In this document: piece after piece, positions 7,378-15,526 of the stretch
Layout: every line of letters starts with the position of its first letter
Position numbering within the stretch: position 1 is the first letter of the stretch
NCBI RefSeq assembly: GCF_000177375.1
Contig: NZ_ADFR01000014.1
Coordinates: 1-64,000 of the forward strand
Source: Bulleidia extructa W1219
GTDB lineage: Bacteria; Bacillota_I; Bacilli_A; Erysipelotrichales; Erysipelotrichaceae
DNA length: 64,000 nt
Reading direction: 5' to 3'
Made by a program: the position numbers and the translations under genes
Notes under the pieces: generated by a model
The model's database searches: none
Told to the model about the DNA's origin: nothing
Seen by the model: the letters and a program-made list of their open reading frames with translations, nothing else

Positions 7378-8741
7378 TGTTATCGGTTCAAGAACGGTTA
7401 GAGCAGGCTAGTGCGACGAAGCTTTCTTCACGATTGAACTCCATGATGAATAATGAGGAAGCGATGATTCGCAATGGTGATGAATTTGATGCTTTCAAAG
7501 AAAAAGTTCATCTTGAGCTATTAGATCGAATCAACTATGGAGTTAGTATCAGTGCTTCGCAAAAAGATGAAGTGTATGATTTGGTAAAGTCGATTGTTGA
7601 AAGTTTAGGTAGTGATATCAGCCGTCCGATTCGAAATCGGTTGGTGGAAGAGATATTTGATGAGACGATTGGCTTAGGACCTTTAGAGCGACTGTTAAAG
7701 GATCCGGATGTAACGGAAATCATGGTCAACGGGCCTGAACAAGTGTATGTGGAACGTCAAGGTAAAATTAGCTTGAGTGATGTTAAGTTTAAAGATAGTG
7801 GAGCTGTTTTGACGGTCATTGATCGGATTATTTCTCCTTTGGGAAGACGTTGTGATGAAAGTACTCCGATGGTGGATGCTCGTTTGCCGGATGGTTCTCG
7901 TGTCAATGCGATTATTCCTCCGGTTTCATTAGTTGGTCCATCTATCACCATTCGTAAATTCTCTAAAAAAGGGTTTGAAGTGAGTGATTTGATTCGTTTT
8001 AATTCCTTATCGTATCAAATGGCAGCTTTCTTGGAAGCTTGTGTTAAGGGAAAAGCCAATATCATTGTTTTTGGTGGAACAGGTAGCGGTAAAACCACGT
8101 TGTTAAATACTCTATCGGGTTTTATTCCGGAAAACGAGCGCATTGTGACCATTGAAGATGCGGCGGAATTGCAATTGAAACAGCCTCATAAAGTTATTTT
8201 GGAAGCTAGACCGGCCAACGTGGAAGGAAGAGGCGAAATTGCGATTCGTGATTTGGTTAAGAATGCCTTGCGTATGAGACCGGATCGTATCGTGGTCGGG
8301 GAAGTGCGTTCTGGTGAAGCTTTAGATATGTTACAAGCGATGAATACCGGACACGATGGTTCTTTGACGACCGCCCATGCGAATACGTCACGGGATTTAT
8401 TGTCTCGTTTGGAAACGATGGTGTTAATGGCGGGAATGGGATTACCTTCTCGGGCGATTCGGGAACAAATTGCCTCTGCTTTTAATATCTTAGTTCATCA
8501 AAGCCGTTTAAGAGATGGAACCAGAAAGATTATGGCGATATCGGAAGTAGTGGGAATGGAAGAGGATACCATTTTATTGCAAGATATTTTCACGTTCAAA
8601 CAAGAAGGGTTTGATAGTAATGGTCATATTCATGGCTCTTACGTACCAACAGGTATTCGACCAAAGATTTTACAACGAATCATGGATGAAGGAGTGGCTA
8701 TCAATGATCATTGGTTCAATACCACAGGAGGTAGGCCATGA
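7377..8741 (+). CDS. cpaF: Tad secretion ATPase CpaF/TadA
   Basis: The 454-residue hexameric ATPase powers Flp pilus extension and probably retraction. Walker A is GGTGSGKT at 233-240, the Walker B region is RPDRIVVGEVRSGEA near 300, and the His box TTAHANT is near 331. The N-terminal domain contains the family sequence DPDVTEIMVNGPEQVYVERQG. Length and motifs are those of a complete VirB11/PulE-type CpaF. It overlaps tadB by four bases (ATGA), consistent with coupled synthesis of motor and membrane platform. Confidence 0.95.
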   Translation: MLSVQERLEQASATKLSSRLNSMMNNEEAMIRNGDEFDAFKEKVHLELLDRINYGVSISASQKDEVYDLVKSIVESLGSDISRPIRNRLVEEIFDETIGLGPLERLLKDPDVTEIMVNGPEQVYVERQGKISLSDVKFKDSGAVLTVIDRIISPLGRRCDESTPMVDARLPDGSRVNAIIPPVSLVGPSITIRKFSKKGFEVSDLIRFNSLSYQMAAFLEACVKGKANIIVFGGTGSGKTTLLNTLSGFIPENERIVTIEDAAELQLKQPHKVILEARPANVEGRGEIAIRDLVKNALRMRPDRIVVGEVRSGEALDMLQAMNTGHDGSLTTAHANTSRDLLSRLETMVLMAGMGLPSRAIREQIASAFNILVHQSRLRDGTRKIMAISEVVGMEEDTILLQDIFTFKQEGFDSNGHIHGSYVPTGIRPKILQRIMDEGVAINDHWFNTTGGRP

Positions 8742-9676
8742 GTTTGCAGTTCGTTTTTCTTATTTTATTGGTGTTGACTTTTGGTTTATTCATGTACGCC
8801 ATGATTTATTTATTGCTGTTTGAATATCGTTATGGAACGAAAAATGTCAAATACCAGCTTCGAAAAATGTATGATGGAGAAGAGAAAGAAGAGGATGATG
8901 ATTTCATTGTTCGCATATTGTCCTTCATCAACATTTCAGAAAACTTGCGTCGTTATTTATTGACAACCGGTTTACCGTTAAAACCGGAAGAATTTATTCT
9001 GCTTTGGGGTGCAACGGCCTTGATTTTGCCATTGATTACATTCATTTTAAATCTAGGTCTATCAACAATGGTTTTGTTTTTCATTGTTGGTCTTTTGCTT
9101 TTTCCGTTAATGGCGGAAATAGCAAAAAAGAAAAGATTGGCTTTGTTTAATAAACAATTACCGGAAGCGTTAGTTATTATCGGTAACTGTCTTCGTTCGG
9201 GATTTACATTCCGTCATGCTTTAGCACGGGTATCGGAAGATTTACCAAATCCTATTTCAGAAGAATTAAAACGGGTGATTCGTGAAGTGAATTATGGTCG
9301 AAAATTGGAAGAATCGCTTGGCGAATTAGCTTCAAGAACTAATTCAGCGGAATTGGAGATGATCAACTCGGCGGTGACCATTCAACAACGCTCGGGTGGT
9401 AATTTAGCAGAAATTGTAGAGAAAGTAACGGAAACCATTAATGATCGTATCAACATCCGAAATCAAATCCGTGTTTTGACAACACAGGGAAGATATTCGG
9501 GAATGTTAATTGGCTTATTACCGGTCTTTTTGCTTATAATTTTGACTTGGATCAGTCCTAATTATATGAATTCCTTTTTTAAAACTTCTATTGGTAAAGT
9601 GATGTTGGTGGTTTCTGTTATTCTAGAAACAACCGGATTCCTATTGATTCAAAAGATCGTGAATATCAAATATTAG
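8738..9676 (+). CDS. tadB: Tad inner-membrane platform protein TadB
   Basis: The 312-residue T2SSF/GspF-domain protein has two N-terminal hydrophobic segments (FVFLILLVLTFGLFMYAMIY and a pair near 90-125), the cytoplasmic core KQLPEALVIIGNCLRSGFTF, and two C-terminal helices. TadB and TadC form the membrane platform that contacts the CpaF motor. The core motif (QLPEAL..I...LRAG type) separates TadB/TadC from unrelated membrane proteins. It sits immediately after cpaF and 14 bases before tadC. Confidence 0.92.
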   Translation: MSLQFVFLILLVLTFGLFMYAMIYLLLFEYRYGTKNVKYQLRKMYDGEEKEEDDDFIVRILSFINISENLRRYLLTTGLPLKPEEFILLWGATALILPLITFILNLGLSTMVLFFIVGLLLFPLMAEIAKKKRLALFNKQLPEALVIIGNCLRSGFTFRHALARVSEDLPNPISEELKRVIREVNYGRKLEESLGELASRTNSAELEMINSAVTIQQRSGGNLAEIVEKVTETINDRINIRNQIRVLTTQGRYSGMLIGLLPVFLLIILTWISPNYMNSFFKTSIGKVMLVVSVILETTGFLLIQKIVNIKY

Positions 9677-9690
9677 AAAGTGGGGCGTGT

Positions 9691-10632
9691 ATGAGTCAGA
9701 ATTTATTAATCTTGTTGATTTCCGTCAGCACCGGCTTATTTGTGTATTCGATGATTTTGGTCAAATTTGTGAATGAAAGAACTCATTTAAGACTTCAGTT
9801 AAAGGACATTGCGGAAACGGAAAATAGCCTTAGACGCAATTCGGATGACATGGATTTTGAAAATAAATCTTTTTATAGTCGTGTTATTTTCCCAGGGATT
9901 GAGCGTTTATCACTTTTTATTGGTAGAGTTTTCCCGATTGCTCAAAAGGATCAAGATAAATTAAACCTTCAATTGCTCCAGGCGGGATTGCGGATTAAAG
10001 CACAAACGTATTTGACCATTCGTATTTTAGTGATTGCGGTCTGTATGATTTTCACCTATATTTACATTGGCCCTTATCATCTATATTTTGGCTTTTCTGT
10101 TATGATGAGTGCATTGGGAGGAATTCTTTCAGGCTATATCATCTCTCGCTTTGTTTTGGCAAGTCGGGTTACGAGAAGACAAAATTTATTGGAAAAACAA
10201 TTACCCGGTTTCTTGGATTTGTTGTCGGTTTGTGTAGAAGCCGGTTTGGGTTTTGACCAAGCGATTCAATACGTTTGTCATGAATATAAAGGGGAATTGA
10301 GTGATGAATTTAAGGTCGTACAAAGAGATATTTCACTAGGAAGTACTCGTAAACAGGCTTTAATGAGCTTATGCCAAAGAGTGACTTCCTCACAAATGAC
10401 TACATTTACGGCGGCTGTTTTACAAGCCGATGAAATGGGGATTTCTTTAAAAAATATTCTGAATGCACAATCGCGTAATGTTCGATTGGCCTACAAGAAT
10501 AAAATTGAAGAAAAAGCACAAAAACTGTCCACCAAAATTTTAATCCCGATGTTGATATTTATCTTTCCGGTGATTTTTATCATCCTATTAGGACCGGCGG
10601 TTCCGGGGATTATGAAAGCCTTGGGTAGTTAG
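9691..10632 (+). CDS. tadC: Tad inner-membrane platform protein TadC
   Basis: This 313-residue T2SSF-domain protein is paralogous to TadB, with the core KQLPGFLDLLSVCVEAGLGF and terminal helices (ILIPMLIFIFPVIFIILLGP). It pairs with TadB to build the platform of the pilus machine. The ribosome binding site (GAAAGTGGGG) is weak, so translation may depend on tadB. It is complete at both ends and directly followed by the DUF192 gene. Confidence 0.92.
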   Translation: MSQNLLILLISVSTGLFVYSMILVKFVNERTHLRLQLKDIAETENSLRRNSDDMDFENKSFYSRVIFPGIERLSLFIGRVFPIAQKDQDKLNLQLLQAGLRIKAQTYLTIRILVIAVCMIFTYIYIGPYHLYFGFSVMMSALGGILSGYIISRFVLASRVTRRQNLLEKQLPGFLDLLSVCVEAGLGFDQAIQYVCHEYKGELSDEFKVVQRDISLGSTRKQALMSLCQRVTSSQMTTFTAAVLQADEMGISLKNILNAQSRNVRLAYKNKIEEKAQKLSTKILIPMLIFIFPVIFIILLGPAVPGIMKALGS

Positions 10633-10634
10633 TG

Positions 10635-10973
10635 ATGAATCAAAAAGTGTTGATTCTAAGTGATCGAACAGAAATACCGGTTCGAGTAGCGGATACATTT
10701 TGGTTGAGATTAAAAGGACTGATGTTTGATAAGAGCTTGGAAGGCGGATTATTCTTTCCTAATGTATCTAGGGTACACACCAATTTTATGCGCTTTACGA
10801 TTGATGTGGTGTATCTGGATCAAACTATGAAAGTGTTGGATTGGGAAACCTTACCCGCTTGGCGTATTGGCAAAAAAGTGAAGCAGGCTAAACACGTGCT
10901 TGAACTGAATCAAGGAGTTGCTCAATCATTTAAAAAAGGTGAACAGATAAAGGAGAAGGAACATGAGTACTGA
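10635..10973 (+). CDS. DUF192 family protein in the Tad operon
   Basis: About 112 residues matching the DUF192 pattern: ADTFWLRLKGLMFDK, then FPNVSRVHTNFMRFTIDVVYLD and VLDWETLPAW. No enzymatic function is established for the family; it is often found next to tadBC in other genomes. There is no signal peptide, so the protein is cytoplasmic here, whereas many DUF192 proteins are exported. GTG at 10632 (overlapping the tadC stop) or ATG at 10635 could be the start. The last bases overlap the next gene by 11 bases. Confidence 0.8.
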   Translation: MNQKVLILSDRTEIPVRVADTFWLRLKGLMFDKSLEGGLFFPNVSRVHTNFMRFTIDVVYLDQTMKVLDWETLPAWRIGKKVKQAKHVLELNQGVAQSFKKGEQIKEKEHEY

Positions 10974-11943
10974 TAATCAAAATAGAAGTTCAATAGCCTA
11001 TTTGGACTCGCAATTAGAAAGTGTGTATTTTAACCAAGGTTATTCTAAGCAAACGGTTAAAAATTTTGTGGCGGAGTTATTAAAAGAATTAGAATTTCAA
11101 AAAGATAGCTTTGAACTTCAAACCAAAGATTTGTTTAATGATAAAAATCGTTTAGAAGAAGAAAATAAAGCATTGGAAGAAAAATTGAAGAAAGCATTGG
11201 AATCAGATCCGGATACGAATCAAAAAGAAGTAGAAGAGTTAACCGGTAAAGTAGATGAACTTCAAAAAAATTTGGAAGAAGCGAATAAGCGTTGTAAGAG
11301 CTATGAATCGTTATTGACAAAAGCGAAAGAAAAGATGAATCAAGATGGTCAAGGTGATGATCAACAAATAGAAAAATACCGCCTTGAAAATGAAGCTTTG
11401 CAGAAGGAATTGGAAGAATACAAGAAACAAATGGGCGGTTCTGAAAAGCTATTAGAAGATGTAGAGAAACTTCAAAAAGAAAATCATAAGTTGTCGAAAG
11501 ATTTGAAAGAAGTGAATGAACTAAAAGAAAAAATGGTTCAGGAATTGGAAGAGGCTAAAAATGAAGCGAGTCATTCTCGTTCTGCTGAAGCGTATGAGCA
11601 TCTTCAAAAGACCAATAAACTATTGGAAACGGAAATTTTCTCTTTGAGTAAGAGCATTGAAGAATTAACCGATAAGACGGTGAAACAAAATAAGCAATTA
11701 AATGATATGACCAGTGAAATGGATCAGATTCGTGAAGAAAATAATCAAGCGATCAACGCACGAACAGAAATGCACTTGCGTTTATCCTCTTACGCGGAAT
11801 TATTTAATGAAATGAAGGATGAATTGGAATACAATAAATCGAATATTGATGTTCTAAAGAGACAACTGGAGGATCAAAGAGAAAAGAATCGTTTCTTATC
11901 CGGTTTAAAGGTAGAAAAAGTTAGTGAAGATTTGAAAGGTTAA
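10963..11943 (+). CDS. Long coiled-coil protein, last gene of the Tad operon
   Basis: The 326 residues are almost entirely charged heptad repeat (for example NRLEEENKALEEKLKKALE and KSIEELTDKTVKQNKQLND) from about residue 45 to 310, with no membrane helix. The N-terminal 45 residues (FNQGYSKQTVKNFVAELLKELE) faintly recall the DivIVA membrane-binding region, but key residues cannot be confirmed. The AAAGGAGAAGGAAC site before ATG 10963 is good. It overlaps the DUF192 gene and is followed by a terminator, so it belongs to the pilus operon. It may be a scaffold positioning the machine together with CpaE; this is inference. Confidence 0.6.
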   Translation: MSTDNQNRSSIAYLDSQLESVYFNQGYSKQTVKNFVAELLKELEFQKDSFELQTKDLFNDKNRLEEENKALEEKLKKALESDPDTNQKEVEELTGKVDELQKNLEEANKRCKSYESLLTKAKEKMNQDGQGDDQQIEKYRLENEALQKELEEYKKQMGGSEKLLEDVEKLQKENHKLSKDLKEVNELKEKMVQELEEAKNEASHSRSAEAYEHLQKTNKLLETEIFSLSKSIEELTDKTVKQNKQLNDMTSEMDQIREENNQAINARTEMHLRLSSYAELFNEMKDELEYNKSNIDVLKRQLEDQREKNRFLSGLKVEKVSEDLKG

Positions 11944-11953
11944 CCAGCTAAGA

Positions 11954-11993
11954 GAAGACTTGATTTCTGTTGAAAAAAGAAATTGAGTCTTTT
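11954..11993 (+). terminator. Intrinsic terminator of the Tad operon
   Basis: A 14-base stem with two mismatches (AAGACTTGATTTCT pairing with AGAAATTGAGTCTT) and an 8-9 base loop is followed by TTTT. It lies 11 bases after the coiled-coil gene. Confidence 0.75.
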
Positions 11994-12029
11994 ATATCGG
12001 CTTTTACATAAAATTCATAAGATTTTCAC

Positions 12030-12058
12030 TGAATTTTACGGTGATTCAATGGTAGAAT
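12030..12058 (+). promoter_or_regulatory. Extended -10 promoter for the orphan gene at 12100
   Basis: TGGTAGAAT gives an extended -10 (TAGAAT at 12053-12058). A weak -35 (TGAATT, 12030-12035) lies 17 bases upstream. The start codon follows 41 bases later behind AAAGGAGG. Confidence 0.6.
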
Positions 12059-12099
12059 AGTAGTAGTGAAGCGTATAGAAGAAAAAGGAGGCGGAAAAG

Positions 12100-12972
12100 A
12101 TGGGTTTATTTGATGTGTTTAGTAAGAATAAATTCGGCCAAGAACAGCTGGACAAACGAGTCAATCAATTAAGCGATTTCTTAGGTCAAAAAAATATTCG
12201 ATGGGATTCCATTCAACTCATCAATACCACTTCAGACTGGTCAGTACATATTCATTACGCCGGTTTGGAAATATCTTTCGTCCTTGATTTAGGAAGATAT
12301 ACTTCTACCTATACGGGAGGAAATGAGTTGGAAGTCAACCAATTTGTTTCTAATTGGCGCTCGGAAATGGAAAGTTACATTAGTTCCAGTACGTCGTGTC
12401 ACGATTTTATGATTCTGAAAAAGGAAGAAAGAGATACTCGTTTATATGCTTTCATGGATGATCATTTTGAAAGTAATACCATTCTTGGTTATAATCGTAA
12501 GACACTCGCTCTTTCGAACTATCCTTCGTATCAAAATAAGGCCATCCCGTGGTTATACGAGACGGTTGGTTTATGGGAAGACATCAATGCTTTTACGACC
12601 CTTATGGAAGGAATCATGGAATCGTTAGGAACCTTCTTTGGTGGGTATTATGAAGTGAAAGTGGATCAAGAGGATTTCTTAATTTCTATTCGTGGTTCCA
12701 TTAGTGATGAGATGACGATTCGATTGAATCTTGGTAAAGGAGCCAGTTTAAAAACCAGTGATGACCAATTCCATTTGTTGGATTTTAATGTATTTAAAAA
12801 AATGTGTCATTTCTTTTATCGCGTTTTAGATGGCTTAAATCTTGATATAGAAGATTTTGGTCCAAAATTCAAGATGGTCTATGATGGCGTCGGTCGTCAA
12901 AGTTTTGAATTTACATTTGTGAACTTATTTGGATTGACGGATTTGACGGTTTATGGAGAAACTAGTCATTAA
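12100..12972 (+). CDS. Hypothetical protein, single-gene transcription unit
   Basis: I do not recognise this 290-residue protein. It has no signal peptide or membrane helix; it is acidic and aromatic-rich, with alternating beta-like segments (WSVHIHYAGLEISFVLDLGRY, DFLISIRGSISDEMTIRLNLG). Two such segments share the pattern hydrophobic-charged-hydrophobic followed by LGR/LGK, which could be an internal duplication of about 140 residues. It has its own promoter, a strong AAAGGAGGCGG site and no partner gene. It lies between the Tad terminator and the rimP promoter. No function is proposed. Confidence 0.6.
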   Translation: MGLFDVFSKNKFGQEQLDKRVNQLSDFLGQKNIRWDSIQLINTTSDWSVHIHYAGLEISFVLDLGRYTSTYTGGNELEVNQFVSNWRSEMESYISSSTSCHDFMILKKEERDTRLYAFMDDHFESNTILGYNRKTLALSNYPSYQNKAIPWLYETVGLWEDINAFTTLMEGIMESLGTFFGGYYEVKVDQEDFLISIRGSISDEMTIRLNLGKGASLKTSDDQFHLLDFNVFKKMCHFFYRVLDGLNLDIEDFGPKFKMVYDGVGRQSFEFTFVNLFGLTDLTVYGETSH

Positions 12973-12977
12973 AAAGC

Positions 12978-13006
12978 TTGCTATTTAGTCGGAAAATAGG
13001 TAAACT
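12978..13006 (+). promoter_or_regulatory. Promoter of the rimP-nusA-infB operon
   Basis: TTGCTA at 12978-12983 and TAAACT at 13001-13006 are separated by 17 bases. They lie just upstream of a perfect leader hairpin and rimP. Each hexamer matches consensus at four of six positions. Confidence 0.5.
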
Positions 13007-13020
13007 GAATCTGTTGAAGT

Positions 13021-13046
13021 AGAAGGAGTGCTTAGGCACTCCTTCT
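13021..13046 (+). promoter_or_regulatory. Perfect hairpin in the rimP-nusA leader
   Basis: An 11-base-pair perfect stem (AGAAGGAGTGC with GCACTCCTTCT) has a TTAG loop. No U-tract follows (GTTATG), so it is not a normal terminator, but it carries AGGAG-like sequence that could mimic or sequester ribosome binding. A hairpin in front of rimP is common in Bacillota. It may be a processing or feedback element. Confidence 0.7.
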
Positions 13047-13063
13047 GTTATGTATGGAGGAGT

Positions 13064-13516
13064 ATGAATCGAATAGATGAAATCAAAGCTTTAGTCGTTC
13101 CGGCTTTAAAAAAGCAGGGATTTGAAGTGGAAGAAGTAACATGGATTTCAAAGGAAAGGACGCTTCAAATCAGTGTCCACAATTTGCAAGGTGAAACGGA
13201 CTTGGAGGCTTGTGCAAAAGCCAGCGAATGTATTTCCGATATGTTGGATGAAAATGATCTGATGTTAGAAGGATATACCTTAGAGGTATGCTCTCCTGGA
13301 GCAGAAAGAGAGATTCAAGATATTCATTCCATCCAAGATGAATCCTATGTCCATGTGGAATTTAAAGAAGCAATGAATCACCATCAAAGTTTAGAGGGTT
13401 ATTTAGTCCCCACTCAAGAAGGATATGAACTTCATTATCGTGAAAAAGCCGTTTTAAAGAAAGTGAAGTTGAACGAAGAAAATATTGCGTTTTTACGCTA
13501 TGCAGTAAAATTTTAG
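13064..13516 (+). CDS. rimP: Ribosome maturation factor RimP
   Basis: The 150-residue protein is needed for 30S subunit maturation. The N-terminal alpha/beta domain (IKALVVPALKKQGFEVEEVTW) and the typical EVCSPGAEREI segment near residue 82 (LEVSSPGLDR in most homologues) identify it. ATG 13064 follows GGAGGAGT; the upstream in-frame codons overlap the leader hairpin and are not used. It is the first gene of the conserved nusA operon and lies 11 bases before nusA. Confidence 0.93.
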   Translation: MNRIDEIKALVVPALKKQGFEVEEVTWISKERTLQISVHNLQGETDLEACAKASECISDMLDENDLMLEGYTLEVCSPGAEREIQDIHSIQDESYVHVEFKEAMNHHQSLEGYLVPTQEGYELHYREKAVLKKVKLNEENIAFLRYAVKF

Positions 13517-13527
13517 GAGAAAAGAAA

Positions 13528-15237
13528 ATGAAATTAGATTACAAAAAATGGCTCGCTGCTTTAACCGATGTCGAGGAAGAAAGAAGCATTCCTCAAAGTG
13601 TGATCTTAGAAGCCTTAAAAGAAGCGATGGCAAAGGCATATAAGAAAAATGAGGAATTGCCAGATATTGATGTGGTGGCGGAAATCAATGAAAAGAAGAA
13701 ATCAATTGATTTGTTTCAAAATTATGTTGTTGTCACCGAGGTGGAAGATGATGAGTTGGAAATGTCTTTAGAACAGGCTCGTCAATTGGATAAGAATGCT
13801 CAAGTGGGAGATACCGTTCGTCGTCCGGTTGAAATTGAATCCATGACTCGTGCCGCCGCTATGTTGGCGAAAAATGTTATGCGACAAAAAATTCGGGAGG
13901 CTGAAAAAGAAGCGGTGTATAACGAATACATTGGTCAATTGAATGAAATGGTCTTCGGTACGATTGAAAGCATTAAAGATAAATTTACTTTAGTCAATTT
14001 AGGAAAAACGACAGCACTGATGTTAAGTGGAGAACAGATTCCTAATGAAAGACTAAGGGAAAATCAACGAATCAAAGTGGTGATTACCGAAGTCAACAAA
14101 GAAGGTAAAGGAGCACAAGTCTTAGTGTCACGTGGCACTGCAATGTTGGTACGTCGTTTATTTGAAGCGGAAGTTCCCGAAATTTTCCAAGGGGTTGTTG
14201 AAATCAAAGCTATTGCTCGTGAAGCTGGTGAAAGAACGAAGATGGCTGTCTTGAGTCACCATCCGGAAGTGGATCCGATTGGAGCTTGCATCGGTCCTCG
14301 CGGTTCTCGGGTACAAGAAATCATTAAGGAATTGAAAGGCGAAAAAGTAGATATTTTTGAATGGAGTGAAGATATTACTTCATTGGTTCAAAATGCGTTA
14401 TCACCGGCAGAAATTGAGACGGTCATTCCTAATGAAGATGGTTCTTTGATGGTGATTGTGGCAGAAGATCAATTGAGTTTAGCCATCGGTAAACGTGGTA
14501 AAAATGCTCGCTTAGCTGTGAAGTTAACCAATCGAAAAATTGATATCAAGACACGAGCGGAATTAGAAGAAGCCGGTGTGGATTATGAAGCCTTGATGGA
14601 AAAAGCAAAAGAACGCAAAGAAAAACTTCAAATAGAAGCTCAAGAAAGGGCTCGTAAGGCGGCTTTGGAAGCTGCTAAATTAGCGGAAAGCAAGCGTCTT
14701 GAAACTTTAGAGAAATTAAGAGCTGAAAATTCTGAAGAGTTGGAACAAGAGTTCTTCCCGGAAGAAATGCAAGAAGTCGTGGATGATGGCTTAGTGGAAG
14801 AAGTGGATCATATTGAAGAAACAAGTTCTGAAGTAAGGGAAGAAGAAAAGGTTGAAGAAGAAATCATGGTGGAAGAAAAGCCAATTGAGACAAAGAAGGA
14901 AGAAAAGAAATCCAGCAAGCATGCCAACTTGGAAGAATTAGCGAATAAGGCAACTTATGTATCGGTATTTGAAAAATTGGTAGACAATAAAACTCCGAAG
15001 CAGGAAGTCAAGAAGAAGTGGAAGAAAAAGAAGAACGAGGAAGAAGAAATCAAGGTCAATAATAAAGAACTGGAAGAACAGATCAAAAAGAAGTTGGCTT
15101 CCCAAAATAATCTTCCGATTTATACAGAAGAAGAGTTGGCTGAAATTGAAGCTCAACAACAAGCGGAAGAAGAAAAAGAATATGACTTCGATTACGATGA
15201 ATATGAAGATTACTATAACGAGGAGGATGACAACTAG
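13528..15237 (+). CDS. nusA: Transcription termination/antitermination factor NusA
   Basis: The 569 residues contain the RNA-polymerase-binding N-terminal domain (1-125), the S1 domain (GTIESIKDKFTLVNLG, about 130-200) and two KH domains including DPIGACIGPRGSRVQEI and LAIGKRGKNARLAVKL. After about residue 345 the protein continues with some 220 residues of Lys/Glu-rich helix and an acidic end (DYDEYEDYYNEEDDN). Bacillota NusA is usually about 350-400 residues, so this tail is a long extension without recognised domain. It regulates pausing, termination and antitermination and is encoded with rimP, rnpM and infB as usual. Confidence 0.95.
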   Translation: MKLDYKKWLAALTDVEEERSIPQSVILEALKEAMAKAYKKNEELPDIDVVAEINEKKKSIDLFQNYVVVTEVEDDELEMSLEQARQLDKNAQVGDTVRRPVEIESMTRAAAMLAKNVMRQKIREAEKEAVYNEYIGQLNEMVFGTIESIKDKFTLVNLGKTTALMLSGEQIPNERLRENQRIKVVITEVNKEGKGAQVLVSRGTAMLVRRLFEAEVPEIFQGVVEIKAIAREAGERTKMAVLSHHPEVDPIGACIGPRGSRVQEIIKELKGEKVDIFEWSEDITSLVQNALSPAEIETVIPNEDGSLMVIVAEDQLSLAIGKRGKNARLAVKLTNRKIDIKTRAELEEAGVDYEALMEKAKERKEKLQIEAQERARKAALEAAKLAESKRLETLEKLRAENSEELEQEFFPEEMQEVVDDGLVEEVDHIEETSSEVREEEKVEEEIMVEEKPIETKKEEKKSSKHANLEELANKATYVSVFEKLVDNKTPKQEVKKKWKKKKNEEEEIKVNNKELEEQIKKKLASQNNLPIYTEEELAEIEAQQQAEEEKEYDFDYDEYEDYYNEEDDN

Positions 15238-15239
15238 TC

Positions 15240-15497
15240 ATGATGAAAAAAATTCCCTTACGCAAATGTGTGGTTACCGGGGAACAATTTCCAAAACAAG
15301 AGCTATTAAGGGTGGTAAAAACGCCAACGGGAGAAATCCATGTGGATCTAAGCGGTAGAGCCAATGGCCATGGGGCTTATTTAAAAAAAGAAACTTCGGT
15401 TGTGAAATTGGCTCAAAAGAATAAAGCACTGGAAAGAGCTTTTAAAATGAAAATAGAGGAAAGTGTCTATGAGGAGATCTTAAGAGCCGTTCAATAA
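15240..15497 (+). CDS. rnpM: YlxR-family RNA-binding protein (RnpM)
   Basis: The 85-residue protein has the YlxR signature RKCVVTGEQFPKQELLRVV and the basic loop DLSGRANGHGAYLKK. YlxR has been linked to RNase P regulation (RnpM) in Bacillus subtilis. It starts two bases after nusA, ATG 15240 or 15243. In most Bacillota ylxQ (L7Ae-like) follows; here infB comes directly, 29 bases later, so ylxQ is absent from the cluster. Confidence 0.9.
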   Translation: MMKKIPLRKCVVTGEQFPKQELLRVVKTPTGEIHVDLSGRANGHGAYLKKETSVVKLAQKNKALERAFKMKIEESVYEEILRAVQ

Positions 15498-15526
15498 TCA
15501 AATAGTGAAATAGAAAGAGAGGGTTT

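Noticed and set aside
13021-13046. Terminator between the orphan gene and rimP
   Set aside because: The hairpin is perfect but lacks a U-tract and lies downstream of the rimP promoter, so it is treated as a leader element.
15083-15364. Minus-strand frame of 93 codons across the nusA-rnpM junction
   Set aside because: It is an artefact of the Glu/Lys-rich nusA tail read in reverse; both plus-strand genes are certain.
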